DNA from: Streptomyces californicus
Lineage (GTDB): Bacteria; Actinomycetota; Actinomycetes; Streptomycetales; Streptomycetaceae
Length of the DNA: 64,000 nt
Direction of reading: 5' to 3'
NCBI RefSeq assembly: GCF_000717645.1
Contig: NZ_JNZZ01000003.1
Location: 310,001 to 374,000 of the forward strand
The position numbers were made by a program, and so were the translations under genes. This document shows, piece after piece, positions 33,490 through 40,812 of the stretch. Each line of letters opens with the position of its first letter. Positions within the stretch are counted from its first letter, which is position 1. The notes beneath the pieces were generated by a model. That model was given only the letters and a program-made list of their open reading frames with translations. It ran no database searches and had not been told where the DNA came from.

Positions 33490-33544
33490 GGAACGCGAGG
33501 GAAGCCTCGCGTTCCTAGTCTTGCCGGTGGGACGCCCCACCGGC
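33490..33544 (+). promoter_or_regulatory. Two stem-loops in the 5' leader of the 50-aa protein gene
   Basis: Stem 1 is GGAACGCGAGG/CCTCGCGTTCC with a GNRA-type loop GAAG (33490-33515). Stem 2 is GCCGGTGGG/CCCACCGGC with loop ACGC (33523-33544). Both are perfect and lie between the predicted transcription start and the ribosome site. They may stabilise the message or regulate it. Confidence 0.55.
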
Positions 33545-33587
33545 GCCAGTAGTTCTCCAGCAGGAGGATCAGACGAAGGGAAGCCCT

Positions 33588-33740
33588 ATGCGCTTCGAGA
33601 TCATGCGCCTCGACGACGTCGACGGTACCGCCGTGGACAGCACCGTCGTGGACGCCGCCTCCGTCAACCGGATCGTGCAGCAGGCCGCGGCGACGGGCCA
33701 GCGCATCTACATCCGGCCGGCCGACAGTACGGCCTCGTAA
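33588..33740 (+). CDS. Conserved 50-aa protein
   Basis: A short gene beginning MRFEIMRLDDVDGTAVDSTV and ending IYIRPADSTAS. AAGGGAAG lies four bases before the ATG and codon usage is typical. I recognise this small Streptomyces family but know no function. It has no membrane segment or cysteine. The pattern of a strand, a helix (AASVNRIVQQAA) and a strand (QRIYIRP) suggests a small alpha/beta fold. A strong terminator follows, so it is a single-gene unit. The sigma-R-type promoter suggests a role in thiol-oxidative stress, which is inference. Confidence 0.82.
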   Translation: MRFEIMRLDDVDGTAVDSTVVDAASVNRIVQQAAATGQRIYIRPADSTAS

Positions 33741-33807
33741 CCGCTCGACGGTCAGGTGACGTCCGATGAGGCCACGGGTCTCGCCGCATCGCGCCGCTGA
33801 AGAGGAA

Positions 33808-33840
33808 GCGCCCCCGCACGGAACGTCCGTGCGGGGGCGC
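33808..33840. terminator. Terminator after the 50-aa protein gene
   Basis: A perfect 15-bp inverted repeat GCGCCCCCGCACGGA with loop ACG. It serves the small gene and the convergent MarC gene. Confidence 0.9.
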
Positions 33841-33922
33841 AGTGCTGTACGGAGGAGGGCACGGGGCCGACGGGCCCCTGCGCGAGGAGCCGCCGGGCGG
33901 AGCGCCCGCGCCGTCCGGCCGG

Positions 33923-34528
33923 TCAGGAGTCCTGGATGACCTGGGTGACGCCGTTGATGATCTGCTGGACGGCGATGGCGGAGAGCATCATGCCGGCGAG
34001 ACGGGTCACCAGCACCACACCGCCGTCCTTGATCACGCGGATGATGACGAGCGAGTAGCGCATGGCCAGCCAGAGCACCACGTGCATGGCGGCGATCGCG
34101 GACCACACGGAGAGCTGGCCGCCGAGACCGTCGGCGTGCTGCACGGCGAGGATGACCGAGACGATGGCGCCGGGCCCGGCGAGCAGCGGCATGCCCAGCG
34201 GTACGAGCGCCACGTTGACGTCCTTGGTCTGCGTCGGCTCGTCCGTCTTGCCGGTCAGCAGGTCGAGCGCGATGAGCAGCAGGAGGAGTCCGCCCGCGAT
34301 CATCAGGGCGGGTACGGAGACATGCAGATAGTCGAGGATCTGCTGGCCGAGCACGCCGAACACGGCGATCACGCCGAAGGCGACCATGACCGCCTGGAGC
34401 GCCATCCTGCGCTGCACCTTGGCGGGGCGGCCCGCCGTGAGGGCGAGGAAGATCGGGGTGATCCCGGGCGGGTCCATGATCACGAACAGGGTGAGGAAGA
34501 GGGATCCGAAGACAGCGACGTCGAACAC
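33923..34528 (-). CDS. MarC-family integral membrane protein
   Basis: This 201-aa protein has six predicted helices, with the family signature FVIMDPPGITPIFLALT after helix 1 and LVPLGMPLLAGPGAIVSVIL in the middle. MarC (UPF0056) proteins have no settled function; the old link to multiple antibiotic resistance was withdrawn. The GTG at 34528 (VFDVAVFGSL) gives the normal family length and has AAGG six bases upstream; longer in-frame starts to 34606 add a non-conserved tail. Confidence 0.9.
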   Translation of the reverse strand: MFDVAVFGSLFLTLFVIMDPPGITPIFLALTAGRPAKVQRRMALQAVMVAFGVIAVFGVLGQQILDYLHVSVPALMIAGGLLLLLIALDLLTGKTDEPTQTKDVNVALVPLGMPLLAGPGAIVSVILAVQHADGLGGQLSVWSAIAAMHVVLWLAMRYSLVIIRVIKDGGVVLVTRLAGMMLSAIAVQQIINGVTQVIQDS

Positions 34529-34660
34529 AGTGAGCCTTGCGAGAGATGAGCGGGCGGTACGGGGCGGCGCGGAGCCGGGCAGCGGGCGTCGCGGTGCGTC
34601 GGGCACGCGACGGTACGCACGGGGGCGCGCGGAAAGAGGACGGGTGGTGCGGCAGGTCGG

Positions 34661-35527
34661 CTAGCGGCGGACGGCTCCGCCGGCGCCCGGCACGGGGAAG
34701 GCCCCCGTGGCGCGCCGGGTGATCTCGCCGTAGACCTCGGGGTCGGTGGTGCACGCGCCGAGTTCGATGGGCTTGCGGCTGCCGTGGTAATCGCTGGAGC
34801 CGGTGGTCAGCAGGTCCAGTTCGCGGGCGAGGCCGCGCAGCCGGGCCCGGGCGGGCGCGTCGTGGTCGAGGTGGTCGACCTCGATGCCGTCGAGTCCGGC
34901 GGCGGCGAGCGCCGCGATGGTGGACTCGGGGACCACGGCGCCGCGTTTCACGGCGGCGGGGTGGGCGAAGACGGTCACCCCGCCCGCGGCCTTCACCAGC
35001 CGGACGGCGTCGAAGGGGTCGAGCTCGTGCTTCGCCGCGGACGCCCGTCCCCCGTGGCCCAGCCACTCGGGCGTGAAGGCGTCGGAGACGGTGGGGACGA
35101 CGCCGAGCTCGACGAGGGCGGCGGCGACGTGCGGGCGGCCGACCGAACCGTCGCCGGCGATGCGGGCGACCTGTTCCCAGGTGACGGGGACGTCGAGGGC
35201 GCGCAGCTTGCGGATCATCTCCCGGGCGCGCGGCACCCGGTCGTCGCGGACGCGCTCCCGGGCCTGCGCCAGCTCGGCGTCGGCCGGGTCGAAGAGGTAC
35301 GCGAGCAGGTGCATGCTCACGCCGTCCACCCGGCAGGACAGCTCGGCCCCGGTGACGAGCGTGAGGCCCTCGGGCAGTGCGTCGACGGCCTCACGGTGTC
35401 CGCCGACGGTGTCGTGGTCGGTGAGCGCGACGACGTCCAGGCCCGCGGCGACGGCGTTGGCCACCAGCTCGGCGGGGGTGTCCGTGCCGTCCGAAGCGGT
35501 GGAGTGGGTGTGCAGATCGATGCGCAC
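34661..35527 (-). CDS. PHP-domain phosphoesterase
   Basis: This 288-aa protein has the PHP metal-binding motifs in order: DLHTHSTASDG, ALTDHDT, GAELSC, VFAHP and SSDYHG. These match the TrpH/YciV group, which dephosphorylates 3',5'-nucleotide bisphosphates or trims RNA 5' ends. The substrate here is not proved. Start is ATG at 35527 (MRIDLHTHS). It is in the same direction as MarC and DUF6758, with gaps of just over 100 bases. Confidence 0.9.
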   Translation of the reverse strand: MRIDLHTHSTASDGTDTPAELVANAVAAGLDVVALTDHDTVGGHREAVDALPEGLTLVTGAELSCRVDGVSMHLLAYLFDPADAELAQARERVRDDRVPRAREMIRKLRALDVPVTWEQVARIAGDGSVGRPHVAAALVELGVVPTVSDAFTPEWLGHGGRASAAKHELDPFDAVRLVKAAGGVTVFAHPAAVKRGAVVPESTIAALAAAGLDGIEVDHLDHDAPARARLRGLARELDLLTTGSSDYHGSRKPIELGACTTDPEVYGEITRRATGAFPVPGAGGAVRR

Positions 35528-35587
35528 GACGCGTGACTCCGGGGCTCGCGGGCGGACGGGGGACCGCTCAAGGATAACCGCAGCCCA

Positions 35588-35676
35588 GCGCTCCCCCGCC
35601 GCCCGTCGCTCCCCGCCGTCCGCCGCTCCCCCGCCGCCTGTCGCTCCCCGCCGCCTACCGCTCCCCCGCCGCCTGT
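35588..35676. repeat. 17-18-bp tandem repeat spanning the DUF6758 stop codon
   Basis: About five copies of CGCTCCCCCGCCGCCTG-like sequence run from the gap into the last codons of the DUF6758 gene (stop at 35655-35657). They repeat its terminal codons RQAAGER and lie immediately downstream of the gene. Confidence 0.75.
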
Positions 35677-36332
35677 CGCGGCGGCGTCTCGGGGCGGGCG
35701 AGCAGCCGGGGGCTGAGCGCGCCGCAGGGGACCAGGTCCACCTCTCCCCCGGCGTCCCGGAGGTCGGTCAGGACCAGTTCGTCGTACATCAGGAGCCCCG
35801 ACTGCTCCGGCCACAGGATCGCCCAGAGCCAGAGCCCGCGCGCCTCGCCGGCGAAGACGGCCCGGTCCTCCGGGGCGTTCTTGACGTGCCAGAGCGGGGT
35901 GGGGCGGCCGGCGGCGTGGACCTTGGCGTCGGGGGCGGCGTCGACGTTCAGATGGGGGCCGGGGTCCAGTCCCTCGATCCCCGCGTACCGGGCGCCGAGG
36001 CCGACGCCCAGCTCCTCGGCGACCAGCAGCAGCTCTCCCATACCGCCCAGGGGGCCGGGCCCGGAGCAGGCCACGGCGCTCGCGCGTCCGCCGCTGCGGT
36101 CGTCGCCCGCGCCGGCGACGCCGGTGAACAGCCAGCCCACGGGGAGCGGCCAGGGCATCCAGACGGGGACCCGGGCGCGGTGCACCACGACGCCGAGCGC
36201 TTCGACGCTCGGCGGGACGACCGGCTGCAGCGGCTGGACCGGGCCGTGCGCGGCGCACTGCCAGGCGTCGGCGAAGAGGCCGGGCGCCCTGACCCGGCCA
36301 CCGCACTTCGGGCAACTGGGTTCGCCCCTCAT
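35655..36332 (-). CDS. DUF6758 family protein with N-terminal zinc ribbon
   Basis: This 225-aa protein starts MRGEPSCPKCGGRVRAPG. The CPKC pair and the later WQCAAHG suggest a small zinc-binding knuckle. The rest is a conserved Streptomyces family (DUF6758) with SVEALGVVVHRARVPVWMP and RSGGRASAVACSGPGPLGG. No catalytic motif or signal is seen, and the function is unknown. The ATG at 36332 is immediately at the conserved N terminus. The 3' end takes part in a tandem repeat. Confidence 0.88.
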   Translation of the reverse strand: MRGEPSCPKCGGRVRAPGLFADAWQCAAHGPVQPLQPVVPPSVEALGVVVHRARVPVWMPWPLPVGWLFTGVAGAGDDRSGGRASAVACSGPGPLGGMGELLLVAEELGVGLGARYAGIEGLDPGPHLNVDAAPDAKVHAAGRPTPLWHVKNAPEDRAVFAGEARGLWLWAILWPEQSGLLMYDELVLTDLRDAGGEVDLVPCGALSPRLLARPETPPRQAAGER

Positions 36333-36420
36333 AACCCCCCACCGTCCTCCCCGCCGGACGTCCCGTCAAGGACGATCACCCGTCCGCAGCGTGGCTCTGA
36401 CCGGGGAAAATAGGTGTAGC

Positions 36421-36449
36421 TTGCATTTATTAGTTTGTCTAACTTATCC
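36421..36449 (+). promoter_or_regulatory. Promoter with embedded palindromic operator upstream of MFS gene
   Basis: An AT-rich island in a GC-rich genome. TTGCAT (36421-36426) and TTATCC (36444-36449) are spaced by 17 bases, and between them lies a dyad with half-sites TTAG (36430-36433) and CTAA (36439-36442). A MarR- or TetR-type repressor binding here would block RNA polymerase. No regulator gene is adjacent. Confidence 0.45.
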
Positions 36450-36500
36450 TGTGCATAACGCATCGATCCGGCGAGGCCGAAGGAGAGAGGGAGAGAGCCC

Positions 36501-37739
36501 ATGCAGGGAGAGGATCCGTTCGACGAGGGGGCGACGGGGGCCGGGCTCCTGCGCCAGCCGAAGGCCGTCTGGGCCACGGCGGGCGCATCGGTGGTGGCCT
36601 TCATGGGGATCGGACTGGTGGACCCGATCCTCCCGTCCATCGCCAAGGGACTGGAAGCGTCGCCGAGCCAGGTGTCGCTGCTGTTCACCTCGTACTTCCT
36701 GATCACCGCGTTCGCGATGCTGGTCACCGGCTTCGTCTCCAGCCGCATCGGCGGCCGCAAGACCCTGCTGGCCGGCCTCGCGCTCGTGATCGTCTTCGCC
36801 GCCCTCTCCGGCACCTCGTCCTCGGTCGGCGAACTGGTCGGTTTCCGGGCCGGCTGGGGCCTGGGCAACGCCCTGTTCGTCTCCACCGCCCTCGCGGTGA
36901 TCGTCGGAGCGGCGGCGGGCGGCAGCGCGGCGGCGATCCTGCTGTACGAGTCGGCGCTCGGCCTCGGCATGGCGTGCGGGCCGCTGCTCGGCGCGCTGCT
37001 GGGCGACGCGAGCTGGCGCTACCCGTTCTTCGGGACGGCGGCGCTGATGGCGGTCGGCTTCCTCTGCATCGCGGCATTCCTCAAGGAGCAGCCGAAGCCG
37101 GCCCGCAGGACGTCCCTGCTCGATCCGGTGAAGGCGCTGGGCCACGGCGGACTCGCCTCGGTGGCGGCGTCGGCGTTCTTCTACAACTACGCCTTCTTCA
37201 CGATCCTGGCGTTCACGCCGTTCGTGCTGGACATGACCCCGTACAAGTCGGGCGCGGTCTTCTTCGCCTGGGGTCTGCTGCTCGCCGTCTTCTCCGTGCT
37301 GGTCGCCCCGCGCCTCCAGCGCCGCTTCGGCTCGCTCAAGGTGCTCGGCGCCTCACTGGTGCTGCTCGCGGCCGACCTGCTGGTCCTCGGATACGGCGGC
37401 CACACCACGGCGGTCGTCGCCACGATCGTCTCCGGCGCGTTCATCGGCATGAACAACACCGTCTACACCGAGCTGGCCCTCGGCGTCTCGGACGCGCCGC
37501 GGCCGGTGGCGAGCGCCGGGTACAACTTCGTCCGCTGGTTCGCCGCGGCGGCCGCCCCCTTCCTGGCCCCGAAGATCGAGGAGTGGACCGATGTCCACAT
37601 CCCGTTCGTCGTGGCCGCGCTCGCCGCCGTCGTCGGAGCGGTCGTCGTGGGCGTCCGGCGTACGGCGCTGACCCACGAGGCGCAGGAACTGGAGCCGGTC
37701 CACGCCATGGAGGACGGCGTCACGGCCTTCGCCGACTGA
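36501..37739 (+). CDS. MFS transporter (drug-efflux type)
   Basis: Major facilitator protein, 412 aa, with 12 predicted helices. Motif A-like GFVSSRIGGRKTLL follows helix 2, the N-terminal helix 1 ends in GLVDPILPSIAKGL, and helix 5 has GMACGPLLGALLG, typical of drug:H+ antiporters (motif C-like). It probably exports small toxic compounds. The ATG at 36501 has GGGAGAGAG upstream. Expression is probably controlled by the AT-rich palindromic promoter. Confidence 0.9.
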   Translation: MQGEDPFDEGATGAGLLRQPKAVWATAGASVVAFMGIGLVDPILPSIAKGLEASPSQVSLLFTSYFLITAFAMLVTGFVSSRIGGRKTLLAGLALVIVFAALSGTSSSVGELVGFRAGWGLGNALFVSTALAVIVGAAAGGSAAAILLYESALGLGMACGPLLGALLGDASWRYPFFGTAALMAVGFLCIAAFLKEQPKPARRTSLLDPVKALGHGGLASVAASAFFYNYAFFTILAFTPFVLDMTPYKSGAVFFAWGLLLAVFSVLVAPRLQRRFGSLKVLGASLVLLAADLLVLGYGGHTTAVVATIVSGAFIGMNNTVYTELALGVSDAPRPVASAGYNFVRWFAAAAAPFLAPKIEEWTDVHIPFVVAALAAVVGAVVVGVRRTALTHEAQELEPVHAMEDGVTAFAD

Positions 37740-37831
37740 CCCTCCGTGGACCCGGCCGGGCCCGGTCCGGCGGCGCGCCCGACGCACCGCCCGGATCCGG
37801 CCCGGCCGACGTACCGGTGACGGCCGGGGGG

Positions 37832-37957
37832 CTCAGTCCAGCGGTACGTCCCGGTGGCGGCCGACCGGACTCCGAACAGCGGTGGGTCCCGCCGGTCCCA
37901 GTCCAGCGGTAGGCCCAGGTGGCGGCCGGTCGGTCTCAGTCCAGCGGTACGGACGTG
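37832..37957. repeat. Repeat array copied from the 3' end of the SUFU gene
   Basis: Copies of CTCAGTCCAGCGGTACG start at 37832, 37897 (one change) and 37935, with GGTGGCGGCCG-type sequence between. The third copy is the true end of the SUFU-domain gene (codons for VPLD and stop), so the others are duplications of the gene tail. Confidence 0.75.
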
Positions 37958-38520
37958 CGCAGCGGATCGCGTACGTCCGTACCGTGCGTCAGCCACCGCT
38001 CCTGGAGCTCCTGCGCCCCGCGCACCCGCTTCCAGGCGGCCTCGTTGGGCGTCATCGGCAGCAGCGGCAGGAAGCGCACCGGCTCCATCGGCTCGTCCAG
38101 CTCCAGGTCCTCCACCAGGCCGCCGGACTCCGCGACCAGGACGGACGTGAACGGCGCCCCGGGCCACAGCGGTTCGCCCAGGTCCAGCGAGGCGCCCGGG
38201 GCCACGATCACCCCCTCGACCTGCGGGGAGGTGGCCAGCACGGCGAGCGGGCGCAACACCTGGTCGGTGTCGGCGAGTCCGCCCCGTACGGAGAGGACCA
38301 GCTCGGCGCGCGGACCCTTCACCGGATCGGCGAGCGGGGAGGTCGGATCGGCCATCGGCGCGCCCGACATGCCGAGCGTCGCGTACCGCACGATGTCGCC
38401 GTCGAGGAAGCGCAGCACCTGGACGCGGTCCGTGCCGAGGAACGTCACATCGGCGCGTGCGTCCGGCTCCCCGAGGGCGGAGACGAGCCGCGCCTCGACC
38501 AGCGCGAGAATTTCTGCCAT
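37936..38520 (-). CDS. Suppressor-of-fused (SUFU) domain protein
   Basis: This 194-aa protein is a single bacterial SUFU domain: VTFLGTDRVQVLRFLDGD, then ATLGMSGAPMADP, then PRAELVLSVRGGLADTD, and the family's FLPLLPMTPNEAAWKR near the C terminus. The bacterial role is unknown; some relatives are immunity proteins in toxin systems, but no toxin gene is nearby. The ATG at 38520 (MAEILALVEARL) begins the conserved region. It is divergent from the corA leader. Confidence 0.87.
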   Translation of the reverse strand: MAEILALVEARLVSALGEPDARADVTFLGTDRVQVLRFLDGDIVRYATLGMSGAPMADPTSPLADPVKGPRAELVLSVRGGLADTDQVLRPLAVLATSPQVEGVIVAPGASLDLGEPLWPGAPFTSVLVAESGGLVEDLELDEPMEPVRFLPLLPMTPNEAAWKRVRGAQELQERWLTHGTDVRDPLRTSVPLD

Positions 38521-38595
38521 GCCGCGAGCATAGATCGCGTAGTGAATGGGCAAAGTACGGGATTGGCCCTGGGACGGCTGATAGCCTGGCCGCCG

Positions 38596-38661
38596 GTCGG
38601 GACAGCGCGCAGAAGCGTCGCTCTTCTTCGTCCCGACGACACGTCGTCCCCCACGGGGGAC
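38596..38661 (+). promoter_or_regulatory. Structured 5' leader upstream of the corA leader ORF
   Basis: Two stem-loops stand in series. GTCGGGAC (38596-38603) pairs with GTCCCGAC (38630-38637), enclosing AGAAG/CTTCT. GTCCCCC (38646-38652) pairs with GGGGGAC (38655-38661) around a two-base loop. They lie just upstream of GGAGGAGG. TAGCCT (about 38582-38587) may be the -10 element. This is not a recognised riboswitch. Confidence 0.45.
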
Positions 38662-38685
38662 CGGCCGGAGGAGGTGGGGACTGCC

Positions 38686-38745
38686 ATGGATCCAAGTCGA
38701 CCGTGCAGTACCGACCGCTCTTCCGCGCCTCGCCTTTCCCGTTGA
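38686..38745 (+). CDS. 19-aa putative leader peptide of corA
   Basis: The tiny ORF MDPSRPCSTDRSSAPRLSR is preceded by the very strong GGAGGAGGTGGGG (38667-38679). Its make-up (acidic-Pro start, many Pro, Ser and Arg) recalls the enterobacterial MgtL leader peptide [17 protein letters not shown], which controls a magnesium transporter by ribosome behaviour in low Mg2+. Codon third positions are not GC-biased, unlike normal genes here. It ends 240 bases before corA. It could be a regulatory leader or chance. Confidence 0.4.
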   Translation: MDPSRPCSTDRSSAPRLSR

Positions 38746-38839
38746 TCCGACGCCTCGTCGGTCGTCCGGTGCCGGCCCCTCCGTCACCGCAGGACGCCTC
38801 CCCGACGGCGGTTCGCGTGACGGAAGAGCTCTTCGTTCC

Positions 38840-38876
38840 TGCCTGCCTGTAACGAGTTTTGCCTGTCTGTAGCGAA
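38840..38876. repeat. Imperfect direct repeat in the corA leader
   Basis: Two adjacent copies of TGCCTGyCTGTArCGA (y, r mark differences) lie about 19 bases apart between the leader ORF and corA. They might be regulator half-sites. Confidence 0.4.
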
Positions 38877-38913
38877 CGCCGTCATCGCGCCCGCGCGGTG
38901 GAGCCCGCTTTGC

Positions 38914-38931
38914 GGACGTGAGCTCACGTCC
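38914..38931. promoter_or_regulatory. Perfect 18-bp palindrome upstream of corA
   Basis: GGACGTGAGCTCACGTCC is a perfect palindrome ending 54 bases before the corA ATG. It could be a dimeric-repressor operator or an RNA hairpin with a 7-bp stem and loop AGCT. Confidence 0.5.
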
Positions 38932-38985
38932 CCATTCCGGGCTGTTCCACGCCCTCGCCGACGGCCCTCCGTGAAGGAGCCAGCC

Positions 38986-40119
38986 ATGTCGATGATCCGT
39001 GACCTGCGCGCCGCCGTGCGCCCCTCCCTGCGACCGCCCTTCCGCAAGAACAGCGGCACCGCCCCGTACAGCGCGTACGACGCCACCCGCGACCCGTCCG
39101 CCTCCAGCGCCGTCGTCGACTGCGCCGTCTACCGCGACGGCCGCCGGGTCGCCGCGCCCTCCGCCCCCACGCCGCACGAGGCCATGCTCCAGGTGCGGGA
39201 GGAGGGCGGCTTCGCGTGGATCGGCCTGCACGAGCCGACCGACGCCGAATTCGCGGGCATCGCGAGGGAGTTCGGGCTGCACCCGCTGGCGGTGGAGGAC
39301 GCCGTCCACGCCCACCAGCGGCCCAAGCTGGAGCGGTACGACGACACGCTGTTCACCGTCTTCAAGACCATCCACTACGTGGAGCACGCCGAACTGACCG
39401 CGACCAGCGAGGTCGTGGAGACCGGCGAGGTCATGTGCTTCACCGGCCGGGACTTCGTCATCACCGTCCGGCACGGCGGCAAGGGCTCCCTGCGCGCCCT
39501 GCGCCACCGCCTCCAGGACGACCCCGAACTGCTGGCCAAGGGCCCCTCCGCCGTACTGCACGCCATCGCCGACCACGTCGTCGACGGGTACATCGCGGTG
39601 GCCGAGGCGGTGCAGGACGATATCGACGAGGTGGAGATCGACGTCTTCTCCTCCCCGGCCAAGGGCGGCCGGCGCGGCTCGGACGCGGGCCGGATCTACC
39701 AGCTCAAGCGCGAGGTCCTGGAGTTCAAGCGGGCCGTCTCCCCGCTGCTGCGCCCCATGCAGCTGCTGAGCGAGCGCCCGATGCGGCTGATCGACCCCGA
39801 CATCCAGAAGTACTTCCGCGACGTCGCCGACCACCTCGCCCGGGTCCAGGAGGAGGTCCTCGGCTTCGACGAACTGCTGAACTCGATCCTCCAGGCGAAC
39901 CTGGCGCAGGCGACGGTCACGCAGAACGAGGACATGCGCAAGATCACCTCATGGGCGGCGATCATCGCCGTGCCGACGATGATCTGCGGGGTCTACGGCA
40001 TGAACTTCGACTACATGCCGGAGCTGGAGTGGAAGTACGGCTATCCGCTGGTGCTCGGCGTGATCGGGGCGGTCTGCTTCTCGATCCACCGCATCCTCAA
40101 GCGCAACGGCTGGCTGTAG
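38986..40119 (+). CDS. corA: CorA-type magnesium/cobalt channel
   Basis: This 377-aa protein imports Mg2+ as a pentamer. The large N-terminal cytoplasmic domain is followed by two membrane helices, the first ending in the signature YGMNFDYMPE (GMN at about residue 339). The helical stalk has KREVLEFKRAVSPLLRPM. The short basic end KRNGWL is cytoplasmic. The ATG at 38986 has AAGGAG six bases upstream; the earlier GTG at 38971 has none. The long upstream leader with an ORF and palindromes suggests RNA-level control. Confidence 0.95.
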   Translation: MSMIRDLRAAVRPSLRPPFRKNSGTAPYSAYDATRDPSASSAVVDCAVYRDGRRVAAPSAPTPHEAMLQVREEGGFAWIGLHEPTDAEFAGIAREFGLHPLAVEDAVHAHQRPKLERYDDTLFTVFKTIHYVEHAELTATSEVVETGEVMCFTGRDFVITVRHGGKGSLRALRHRLQDDPELLAKGPSAVLHAIADHVVDGYIAVAEAVQDDIDEVEIDVFSSPAKGGRRGSDAGRIYQLKREVLEFKRAVSPLLRPMQLLSERPMRLIDPDIQKYFRDVADHLARVQEEVLGFDELLNSILQANLAQATVTQNEDMRKITSWAAIIAVPTMICGVYGMNFDYMPELEWKYGYPLVLGVIGAVCFSIHRILKRNGWL

Positions 40120-40276
40120 CCCCGCGCCCGCTCGGCGGAACCCGGCCCGGGCCCCTGCCCTGCCCTGCCCGGGCCCATGCCCTGCCCGCCGGAGCCCCGC
40201 CCGGCCCCACGCCCCGCGCACCGGACCCCGCCCGGGCCCGCACCCGGAAGCTCCGCGCCCGTCTAAGCTCACGCCC
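40120..40276. other. Low-complexity gap after corA
   Basis: This 157-base gap consists of imperfect repeats around GCCCGGGCCC and GCCCTGCCCTGCC. It is very C-rich on the plus strand. It has no gene; a promoter for the next gene is not visible. Confidence 0.5.
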
Positions 40277-40798
40277 ATGACTGACGCTTGTGCCGAGCTG
40301 CTGGACAGGGCCCTCGCCGAGGAGGCCACGAAGAAGTCCGGCCTCGTCTGGGTCCGGGCCTCCGGGCCCGCCCGCGCCGTCTGGCACGTCTGGCACGAGG
40401 GCGCGGCGCTCCTGGTCGGCGGCGGCCCCGGTGAGCAGCCGCTGCCGGAGGGCCTGGCCGACGGGGGCCGCGCCGAGGTGACCGTACGCAGCAAGGACAA
40501 GGGCGGCCGGATCGTCGCCTGGAGCGCGGCCGTACGGTTCCTGGCGCCGCGCTCCGAGGAGTGGGAGGCGGCCGTCGCCGAGCTGAAGGGCAAGCGGCTG
40601 AACGCGCCGGACGCCGAGGCGATGCCCGAGCGGTGGGCGCGCACGTGCACGGTGGCGCGGCTGACGCCCGAGGCGGTCAGCACCGCGCTCCCGGACACCT
40701 CCCTGGCGGCCGCCCCGCTGCCGACGCCGGCCACCACCCGCGAGCCCGTTCCGCCGGCGCTCCCCCGGCTGCTGCTGAAGCGCCGCCGGAAGGGCTGA
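40277..40798 (+). CDS. Conserved hypothetical protein, possible split-barrel fold
   Basis: This 173-aa protein begins MTDACAELLDRALAEEATKK. The pattern of strands SGLVWVRA, AVWHVWHEGAALLVGGG, AEVTVRSKDKGGRIVAWSA and AAVRFLAPRSEEWEAAV resembles small split-barrel (pyridoxamine-phosphate-oxidase-like) proteins, but no cofactor motif is certain. The C-terminal tail is Pro-rich and ends LLLKRRRKG. Start is ATG at 40277. It is convergent with the lipoprotein gene, 14 bases apart. Confidence 0.75.
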   Translation: MTDACAELLDRALAEEATKKSGLVWVRASGPARAVWHVWHEGAALLVGGGPGEQPLPEGLADGGRAEVTVRSKDKGGRIVAWSAAVRFLAPRSEEWEAAVAELKGKRLNAPDAEAMPERWARTCTVARLTPEAVSTALPDTSLAAAPLPTPATTREPVPPALPRLLLKRRRKG

Positions 40799-40812
40799 CC
40801 CGTCCGCCGCCG

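Noticed and set aside
33490..33515. ECF-type promoter (GGAAC-N15-CGTT) in the 50-aa gene leader
   Set aside because: The match arises from the symmetric arms of a hairpin, and a better sigma-R-type promoter lies just upstream.
36428..36449. DtxR/IdeR-type iron box upstream of the MFS gene
   Set aside because: TTAG and CTAA half-sites recall the iron box, but the spacing is one base short and the outer positions do not match.
37936..38520. SUFU-domain protein as immunity factor of a polymorphic toxin
   Set aside because: No toxin, Rhs or secretion gene is in the neighbourhood, and the gene is conserved as a single gene in Streptomyces as far as I recall.
38521..38985. M-box magnesium riboswitch upstream of corA
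   Set aside because: Conserved M-box sequence elements could not be recognised; only generic stem-loops are seen.
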